Shown piece by piece: positions 5,735 through 9,950 of a DNA stretch of 9,950 nucleotides (position 1 is its first letter; each line of letters starts with the position of its first letter). The stretch comes from Gemmatimonadota bacterium (lineage in GTDB: Bacteria; Gemmatimonadota; Gemmatimonadetes; Gemmatimonadales; GWC2-71-9). The position numbers and the translations under genes were made by a program. Below the pieces are notes generated by a model. The model was not told the origin of the DNA, searched no databases, and was given only the letters and a program-made list of their open reading frames with translations. Where the stretch lies: assembly GCA_004357415.1 (NCBI GenBank), contig SMVY01000139.1:1-9950 (forward strand). The letters are read 5' to 3'.

Positions 5735-7441
5735 GTGATCCGCCCTTTCATCATAGCCTGTCTGTCCATCGGAGTGCTCGGCTCGGCCTGCGCCGGCCCC
5801 GACAGCGGGATCGATCCGGAATGGCCGTTGGCAGGGGAGTCGATAGTGACCGACGCTCCCAGTGCCATGGTGGTCTCGGGCAGCGTGCTGGCGAGCGAGG
5901 TGGGCCGGGACATCCTGCTGCAGGGCGGCAACGCGGTCGACGCAGCCGTGGCGGTCGGGTTCGCCCTGGCGGTGGTCCACCCGGCGGCGGGGAACATCGG
6001 GGGCGGCGGATTCATGGTCATCCGCATGGACGACAGGGTGTCGGCCATCGACTACCGGGAGATGGCGCCGGCCGCGGCCACGCATGACATGTATGTCGAC
6101 CTCGACGGCGACCCCACAAATCTGAGTTGGACCGGGCATCTCGCCGTGGGCGTGCCGGGTTCGGTGGCTGGAATGCTGGAGGCCCACAGCCGATTCGGGC
6201 GGTTGTCGCGTCAGGAAGTCATGGCAGCCGCTATCGCGTTGGCGCGCGACGGCTTCGTGGTCGACGAACACCGCCAGCGATCGATCGACAACCACCGGGC
6301 CCGGCTATACATCTTTCCCGCATCGCGGGAGGCCTTCCTCCCGGACGGGCATGCCCCCGTCGAGGGCGCTGTGTGGCGCCAGCCCGACCTGGCGCGCACC
6401 CTGCAAACCATCAGCGACCGCGGCGCCGACGGATTCTATAGCGGATGGGTGGCCGACCGGTTGGTGGCGGAGATGGAGCGCGGCGGCGGCATCATCACCC
6501 ACGAGGATCTAGCCGCCTACCAGGCCGAGTGGCGCGAGCCGGTCGAGTTCGAATATCGGGGCTACACGGTGTATTCCATGGCGCCGGCCTCCTCCGGCGG
6601 GATCACCTTGGCGCTCATCATGAACATCCTCGAGAACGCCGACCCGCTGCCGCCGTTCGGCTCGGCCGAGCTGGTCCATCTCGAGGCGGAAGCAATGCGT
6701 CGCGGGTTTACCGACCGCAACGTGTATCTGGGCGACCCGGAGTTTGTCCCTATCCCGCGTGAGATGTTGCTGTCCCAGGAGTACGCCGACAGCTTGTGGA
6801 GCACCATAGACCCGCGCCGGGCCACGCCCACTCCGGTGTTTGATCCCTCGCTCAGAGACGGAAACTCGACAACCCACTATTCGGTGGTTGATGCGGACGG
6901 CAACGCGGTCAGCGTAACCACGACGTTGAACAACAGCTACGGCAGCCACGTGACCGTCGCCGGCGCCGGTTTTCTACTCAACGACGAGATGGACGACTTC
7001 GCTACCGCACCGGGCAAGCCGAACGCCTTCGGGCTGGTGCAGGGCGAGGCCAATGCCATCATATCGCACAAACGGATGCTGTCATCGATGACACCCAGCA
7101 TCGTGCTGGATCCGAAGGGCGAGTTGTTTCTGGTGGTGGGCACGCCGGGCGGCGGGCGTATCATCACCATGGTGTACCAAGTGATTTCCAACGTGATCGA
7201 CCACGGCATGTCGCTGGCTGACGCGGTTGCCGCCCCGCGCATGCACCACCAGGCGTTCCCCGACGCCATCCGTTTGGAGCAGGGTGGCTTCCTCGAAGGG
7301 ACCTTGCGGGCACTCGAACGGATGGGCCACAGCCTCGACTCCCGGGGCACGTCCGGCGACATCGAAGCGATCATCCGCCTGTCGGACGGGTGGCGCGGCG
7401 TCAGTGATCCGCGAGGGGGGGGAGGGGGAGCGGGATATTGA
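5735..7441 (+). CDS. ggt: Gamma-glutamyltransferase (exported, self-processing)
   Basis: GGT hydrolyses gamma-glutamyl bonds (glutathione, gamma-glutamyl peptides) or transfers the gamma-glutamyl group, normally in the periplasm or at the cell surface. It is an Ntn-hydrolase made as a precursor that cuts itself before a Thr. In numbering from GTG 5735 (568 residues), the motifs are QGGNAVDAA (63-71), DYREMAP with substrate-binding Arg108, the nucleophile Thr379 in STTHYSVVD, PNAFGLVQGEANA (lid loop), LSSMTPS (449-455), GTPGGGRIIT (469-478) and the usual SDPR...AGY end. Residues 1-20 form an export signal. GSAC gives an imperfect lipobox (Gly at -3), while ACA|G would suit signal peptidase I, so lipoprotein or soluble form is open. 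GTG 5735 was chosen over GTG 5729 because GAGG (5726-5729) is 5 nt upstream. The gene is divergent from murQ. Confidence 0.96.
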   Translation: MIRPFIIACLSIGVLGSACAGPDSGIDPEWPLAGESIVTDAPSAMVVSGSVLASEVGRDILLQGGNAVDAAVAVGFALAVVHPAAGNIGGGGFMVIRMDDRVSAIDYREMAPAAATHDMYVDLDGDPTNLSWTGHLAVGVPGSVAGMLEAHSRFGRLSRQEVMAAAIALARDGFVVDEHRQRSIDNHRARLYIFPASREAFLPDGHAPVEGAVWRQPDLARTLQTISDRGADGFYSGWVADRLVAEMERGGGIITHEDLAAYQAEWREPVEFEYRGYTVYSMAPASSGGITLALIMNILENADPLPPFGSAELVHLEAEAMRRGFTDRNVYLGDPEFVPIPREMLLSQEYADSLWSTIDPRRATPTPVFDPSLRDGNSTTHYSVVDADGNAVSVTTTLNNSYGSHVTVAGAGFLLNDEMDDFATAPGKPNAFGLVQGEANAIISHKRMLSSMTPSIVLDPKGELFLVVGTPGGGRIITMVYQVISNVIDHGMSLADAVAAPRMHHQAFPDAIRLEQGGFLEGTLRALERMGHSLDSRGTSGDIEAIIRLSDGWRGVSDPRGGGGGAGY

Positions 7442-7468
7442 AAGCGGGGGCAGCGAGGGCAGCGGGGG
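7415..7468 (+). other. G-run cluster at the 3' end of ggt, possible G-quadruplex
   Basis: On the plus strand there are G8 (7415-7422), G5 (7424-7428), GGG (7432-7434), G5 (7446-7450), GGG (7457-7459) and G5 (7464-7468), spanning the ggt stop codon. The runs and mostly short loops meet a simple G-quadruplex pattern. The coding part reads Gly-Gly-Gly-Gly-Gly inside an otherwise normal GGT C-terminus, so the frame is intact despite the homopolymer. Confidence 0.4.
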
Positions 7469-7487
7469 CGGTAACCGTCTGTCCGTC

Positions 7488-7527
7488 CGCGGCTAAAGCC
7501 GCGACTCGGCCCTGTCGCTGAAGCGAC
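7488..7527. repeat. Two adjacent short hairpins, REP-like intergenic palindromes
   Basis: CGCGGCT-AA-AGCCGCG (7488-7503) and GTCGCT-GA-AGCGAC (7514-7527) are perfect inverted repeats separated by 10 bp, both with an A-rich loop (CTAAAG, CTGAAG). They lie between the convergent ends of ggt and ccdA. Paired palindromes in this position resemble REP/BIME-type repeats and could also end transcription from both sides. No RAYT transposase gene is in the window. Membership of a genome-wide family is inference. Confidence 0.5.
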
Positions 7528-7530
7528 GCT

Positions 7531-7574
7531 ACCGCCCACTACCGCTTGGTACCGCCTGACCGCCTTACCGCCTT
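7531..7574. repeat. Tandem ACCGCC-type octamer repeats at the ccdA 3' end
   Basis: ACCGCCTG (7551-7558), ACCGCCTT (7559-7566) and ACCGCCTT (7567-7574) are in tandem, preceded by the related ACCGCCCA (7531-7538) and ACCGCTTG (7541-7548) with 2-nt spacers. The last copy supplies two bases of the ccdA TAA stop codon (7575-7573 read on minus). This is a simple short tandem repeat of unknown role. Confidence 0.55.
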
Positions 7575-8301
7575 ACAGCAGATTCCTCAAGAAATCTGGC
7601 GTGAGCAGCTGCAACCAAGCAGCCATGCGGGTAAACTGGCCCGACACCAGCAGCACTCCGACCACTATTAGCAGCCCTCCGCTGGCTTTCTGTACGAACG
7701 GCAGGTAGCGGCGGAAGGACTTGAACCATTCGAAGAACGATTCTACGGCCCAGGCGGTGACCAGGAACGGGACTGCCAGCCCGGCGGAGTAGACCGCCAG
7801 CAGGAGGGCACCGCGGGACAGGTCCTGCTGGGTCGACGCCATGGTGAGGATGCCGCCCAGTACCGGACCGATACAGGGGGTCCAGCCGGCGGCGAAGGCC
7901 ATTCCCACGACCACGGAGCCTAGGTAGCCCAGCGGCTTGTTCTCCAGGTGGAGCCGTTGGTCGCGCTCCAGCCAGGGGACCCTGACGATGCCCAGGAGGT
8001 AGATCCCGAACAGGATGATGAGGACCCCGCCGGCCCGGGCCAGCCACACGGAGTTGAAGTTCAGCGCCCGCCCCAGCGCCGTGGCGCTCAATCCCACGAG
8101 GATGAACACCACGGAGAAGCCGAGCACGAACAGGGTCGAGTGCACCATGACCACCCGGCGTCTGCTGGACATTTCTTCGATGCTCATCCCGGTCACAAAC
8201 CCGAGATAGGACGGGACCAACGGCAGGACGCAGGGTGAGAGGAAACTCAACAGCCCGGCGGCAAAGGCGACGAACAGGCCGAGACTGGCGGAATCGGACA
8301 T
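7573..8301 (-). CDS. ccdA: CcdA-type thiol-disulfide/cytochrome c biogenesis membrane protein
   Basis: CcdA (DsbD beta-domain family) carries reducing equivalents from cytoplasmic thioredoxin across the membrane to extracytoplasmic thioredoxin-like proteins that keep apocytochrome c or other thiols reduced. The 242-residue protein has six membrane segments (about 7-29, 52-74, 86-106, 128-150, 165-187, 205-223). It has the two family motifs with the redox cysteines: FLSPCVLPLVPSYLGF (20-35, Cys24) and AAGWTPCIGPVLGG (137-150, Cys143). Length and topology are normal for the stand-alone CcdA form, not full DsbD. The start ATG at 8301 has only a weak AGAG upstream. No TlpA/ResA or Ccs partner is adjacent, so its acceptor cannot be named. 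The gene stands alone, with repeat tracts on both sides. Family is secure; the precise pathway (cytochrome c or general thiol reduction) is open. Confidence 0.93.
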   Translation of the reverse strand: MSDSASLGLFVAFAAGLLSFLSPCVLPLVPSYLGFVTGMSIEEMSSRRRVVMVHSTLFVLGFSVVFILVGLSATALGRALNFNSVWLARAGGVLIILFGIYLLGIVRVPWLERDQRLHLENKPLGYLGSVVVGMAFAAGWTPCIGPVLGGILTMASTQQDLSRGALLLAVYSAGLAVPFLVTAWAVESFFEWFKSFRRYLPFVQKASGGLLIVVGVLLVSGQFTRMAAWLQLLTPDFLRNLL

Positions 8302-8310
8302 GGTCTCTAA

Positions 8311-8382
8311 GTGCGCAGTGCGCAGGGCGCAGGGCGCAGGAGGAGGGTGCGGGAGGTGCGGGGTGCGGGTTGCGGGGTACGG
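8311..8382. repeat. Degenerate GC-rich heptamer tandem repeats upstream of ccdA
   Basis: The tract can be cut into 7-mers: GTGCGCA x2, GGGCGCA x2, GGAGGAG, GGTGCGG, then GGTGCGG (with a 2-nt insertion), GGTGCGG, GTTGCGG and GGTACGG. Units drift gradually from one form to the next, as in slippage-generated repeats. It begins 9 bp from the ccdA start codon, so it would be in the ccdA mRNA leader as a C-rich strand. Just beyond it is a 10-bp palindrome ATCACGTGAT (8386-8395). Heptanucleotide intergenic repeats are known from cyanobacteria; no link to those is claimed. Confidence 0.6.
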
Positions 8383-8425
8383 GGAATCACGTGATGGGCT
8401 CCGATGGCTGGTCTGCGGTGGTCAA

Positions 8426-8455
8426 TTTATGGTTTCCGGTTTCCCTGATTTCCAA
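8426..8455 (-). promoter_or_regulatory. Weak candidate promoter for ccdA
   Basis: On the minus strand TTGGAA (8455-8450) and CATAAA (8431-8426) are 18 bp apart, in the least GC-rich part of the gap between fur and ccdA. It would give a leader of roughly 115-120 bases passing through the heptamer tract. Each box matches consensus at only about four positions and overlaps a repeat, so it may be fortuitous. Confidence 0.2.
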
Positions 8456-8474
8456 TGGCCGGTTTCTGGTCACC
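8431..8474. repeat. Second heptamer-periodic tract (GGTTTCC type)
   Basis: GGTTTCC (8431-8437), GGTTTCC (8438-8444), CTGATTTCC (8445-8453), AATGGCC (8454-8460), GGTTTCT (8461-8467) and GGTCACC (8468-8474) follow each other with a 7-bp period, one unit being 9 bp. It has the same period as the tract at 8311-8382 but a different composition. The remainder of this gap (8396-8430 and 8475-8501) shows nothing recognisable. Confidence 0.5.
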
Positions 8475-8501
8475 AAACGCCTATGCTCCCCAATTCGTTC
8501 C

Positions 8502-8975
8502 TCACAACTCCAGGTCATGCTTCCGGCAGCTGCTGCACAGGCCGTAGATCTCCACGTGGTGCCGCTGGTGGACGAAGGCGTGTTCGTCCGAGATGATCGG
8601 TAACATCCGTTCGAGGCGGTCGTTGGTGAACTCCACTACGGTGCCACAGCGGACGCAGATCAGGTGCTCGTGGCCGCCTCCCTGCTGCATGGGGGTGGCT
8701 TCGTAGCGCTTGAAGCCGTCGCCGAAGTCGTGGGCCCGCACCAACCCGCTGGCGATGAGCAGTTCCAGGGTCCGATACACAGTGGCGGTGCCGACGTGGT
8801 CATTGCCTTCCGCCAGGGCTCGCTGAATGTCGGCGGCCGACGGGTGTGCCTCGGAGGCGAACACTATCTCGGCGATGCGGTCCCGCTGTCGAGTGCGGGG
8901 CAGCCTTTGATCCTGGAGGTAGTGCCGGAATCGGCCCACCAGGTCGGCCCGCTCACGCAGGCTCGAGTGAGCCAT
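8502..8975 (-). CDS. Fur-family metal-dependent transcriptional repressor
   Basis: This 157-residue protein has the Fur/PerR/Zur layout: an N-terminal winged helix (about 15-90) with recognition helix GTATVYRTLELL (62-73), then a dimerisation and metal domain. GHEHLICVRCGTVVEF (101-116) and RHHVEIYGLCSSC (138-150) give the structural zinc cysteines Cys107, Cys110, Cys147 and Cys150. His102, His104 and His139/140 are likely regulatory metal ligands. Such proteins bind DNA with Fe, Zn or Mn, or sense peroxide through metal oxidation; the sequence alone does not separate Fur, Zur and PerR, so no symbol is given. ATG 8975 is supported by AGAGG 9 nt upstream, though it leaves about 12 residues before the usual domain start. 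The gene overlaps the preceding 133-aa gene by 23 bp, so the two are probably co-transcribed. Confidence 0.93.
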   Translation of the reverse strand: MAHSSLRERADLVGRFRHYLQDQRLPRTRQRDRIAEIVFASEAHPSAADIQRALAEGNDHVGTATVYRTLELLIASGLVRAHDFGDGFKRYEATPMQQGGGHEHLICVRCGTVVEFTNDRLERMLPIISDEHAFVHQRHHVEIYGLCSSCRKHDLEL

Positions 8976-9354
8976 CCTGGATGTCCTCTTCGGGATACCA
9001 TGCCGTCAGCGGAATGCGAACGGGCGGGTCTTCGTCGCTCCTCTTGGGCACGGCGGCCACCAGCGTGTCGAGGGTCTCCTTCGGACCGCTGCCCACCTCC
9101 CTGACGGCGACACTGAAGGCGCCGCGTTCCCGGCCCTTGATGGTGTGGACGTACTGGGCGGTGATGATCCTATAGCGGTCGTCCTCGGCCAAGGCCAAAA
9201 TTGCGGTGCCCCATTCCTTCTTCTCGATACGGAGCGGCCGGAACACCCACACGCCGTCGAGCTGGTCCAACGTAATCCGTTCCGCCACGGCCTGCGCCAA
9301 GCGTTTCCAGCCGGGGCCCACCCCGGGTTGTTTGAGAGTCAACTCTGAATACAT
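8953..9354 (-). CDS. Conserved-looking protein of unknown function, 133 aa
   Basis: I do not recognise this family. The protein is soluble in appearance: there is no signal peptide, membrane segment or cysteine. It starts with a short helix-like stretch (GWKRLAQAVAERITLDQLDG), followed by alternating strand-like segments (VWVFRPLRI, WGTAILAL, YRIITAQYVHT, GAFSVAVREV) and an acidic Pro-rich tail, suggesting a compact alpha/beta or beta-barrel fold. It is believed to be real because it fits tightly between two clear genes: its ATG overlaps the end of the LOR/SDH gene by 16 bp and its stop overlaps fur by 23 bp. There is no Shine-Dalgarno, so translation may be coupled. A GTG eleven codons further in (GVGPGW) is an alternative start. 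Context does not fix a function. Confidence 0.72.
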   Translation of the reverse strand: MYSELTLKQPGVGPGWKRLAQAVAERITLDQLDGVWVFRPLRIEKKEWGTAILALAEDDRYRIITAQYVHTIKGRERGAFSVAVREVGSGPKETLDTLVAAVPKRSDEDPPVRIPLTAWYPEEDIQDGSLEPA

Positions 9355-9950
9355 GATTTGGTGAAGTGTCTGAGTACATGCATGAAGTCCTGCGCGTTGG
9401 TCACCACACCGTAGGCCTGGTGGGTCCCGCGGTCCTTCAGTTTGCTAATCACGAATTCGGTCTGGTCCACACAGATGGTCATCAGGCTCGTCGGGCTCCC
9501 GTCGTAGCGGGTGTGAAACGCCGGCAACATGTTGCCGACGGCTATGGCGTGCAGCGCCGTGGCGACGAAGATGGCGCCGGTGGCCTTGACGGTGTGCTCG
9601 CGCATGGCGTCCTGCGCATCTAGGGCATCGGTGAGCACACCCGGCAGCGGCCCGTCGTCTCGAATGGAGCCCGCCAGAACGTAGGGCACCTGCTCGGTGA
9701 CCAGCGCGTGCATGATGCCGGAGGTAATCAGCCCCGACTCTATCGCGGCCTCGATGGAGCCGGCGTCGCAAATGGCGTTGATGGCCCGCATGTGCAGCCC
9801 GTGCCCGCCGTCCTCATGGTCGCCGGTTTCCGTCATGCCCAACGCCGTGCCGAACATGGCCGCCTCGAGGTCGTGCACCGCCACGGCGTTCCCGGCCAGC
9901 ACCGCCTGGACGAACCCGTTGCGGATGAACCACTCGAAATCGGCGCGTGC
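9339..9950 (-). CDS. TIGR00300/LOR-SDH family protein, archaeal-type ornithine cyclodeaminase-like (5' end outside window)
   Basis: The frame is open to the window edge, so 203 C-terminal residues are visible and the N-terminal part is missing. The fragment matches my recollection of the LOR/SDH bifunctional-enzyme region (TIGR00300): FIRNGFVQAVLAGNAVAVHD, MFGTALGM, HMRAINAI, GLITSGIMHALV, VPYVLAGSIRDDGPLP, DAQDAMRE, ATALHAIAVGNMLP and CVDQTEFVISKLKDRG. Relatives include the NAD-dependent ornithine cyclodeaminase of methanogens (ornithine to proline plus ammonia) and the C-terminal half of cyanobacterial ArgZ/AgrE, where this domain follows an arginine dihydrolase. Whether this copy carries that N-terminal domain cannot be seen. 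The GTG at 9902 lies inside conserved sequence and is not the start. Its stop overlaps the next gene by 16 bp. Family is confident; ornithine cyclodeaminase activity is inferred. Confidence 0.85.
   Translation of the reverse strand, partial: ARADFEWFIRNGFVQAVLAGNAVAVHDLEAAMFGTALGMTETGDHEDGGHGLHMRAINAICDAGSIEAAIESGLITSGIMHALVTEQVPYVLAGSIRDDGPLPGVLTDALDAQDAMREHTVKATGAIFVATALHAIAVGNMLPAFHTRYDGSPTSLMTICVDQTEFVISKLKDRGTHQAYGVVTNAQDFMHVLRHFTKSCIQS

Noticed and set aside
7411..7441. Frameshift in ggt at the G8 homopolymer
   Set aside because: The reading frame through the run ends in the normal GGT C-terminus (SDPR...AGY), so the run length appears correct.
8386..8395. ATCACGTGAT as a Fur-box or other operator
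   Set aside because: It is a single 10-bp palindrome, does not resemble the 19-bp Fur box, and such short palindromes occur by chance.
8311..8474. CRISPR-like array
   Set aside because: Units are 7 bp, degenerate and directly adjacent; there are no spacers of 25-45 bp and no cas genes.
8235..8603. Plus-strand frames of about 100-120 codons across the ccdA-fur gap
   Set aside because: They translate simple heptamer repeats and the antisense of ccdA and fur, and have no family resemblance.

Overview
The window is GC-rich and densely coded, with genes overlapping inside transcription units and short, palindrome-bearing gaps between units. It holds nine protein genes, two of them cut by the window edges. 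I see no rRNA, tRNA, CRISPR array, phage or IS. A NagZ/AnmK/MurQ pathway, a gamma-glutamyltransferase with an export signal and a CcdA protein suggest a free-living diderm bacterium of high GC content. The gene mix would suit Gemmatimonadota or a similar phylum, but that is a guess; there is no phylogenetic marker here.

Layout. (1) 2-460 (+): the 3' end of an FHA-domain protein with a C-terminal membrane anchor. (2) 461-558: a convergent gap with a perfect 30-bp palindrome. (3) 5627 down to 559 (-): a four-gene operon murQ > anmK > nagZ-like GH3 > SSS symporter, in which each gene overlaps the next by 4-8 bp. (4) 5628-5734: a divergent control region with a candidate murQ promoter and an 8-6-8 inverted repeat. 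(5) 5735-7441 (+): a secreted or lipid-anchored gamma-glutamyltransferase. (6) 7442-7572: a convergent gap with G-runs, two adjacent hairpins and octamer repeats. (7) 8301-7573 (-): a CcdA-type thiol-reductant transporter. (8) 8302-8501: two heptamer-periodic repeat tracts. (9) 9950 down to 8502 (-): an overlapping trio, namely a TIGR00300/LOR-SDH (archaeal-type ornithine cyclodeaminase-like) protein, an unrecognised 133-aa protein, and a Fur-family repressor.

How the genes fit together. The central operon encodes the whole intracellular route from GlcNAc-anhydroMurNAc to GlcNAc-6-phosphate: the GH3 enzyme splits the disaccharide, AnmK hydrates and phosphorylates anhydroMurNAc, and MurQ removes D-lactate. 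The fourth gene is a sodium:solute symporter, not AmpG, a PTS or a known MurNAc transporter. This is the most interesting point in the window: it is a good candidate for a sodium-driven importer of cell-wall sugars. The divergent gamma-glutamyltransferase acts outside the cytoplasm on gamma-glutamyl compounds and may share control with the operon.
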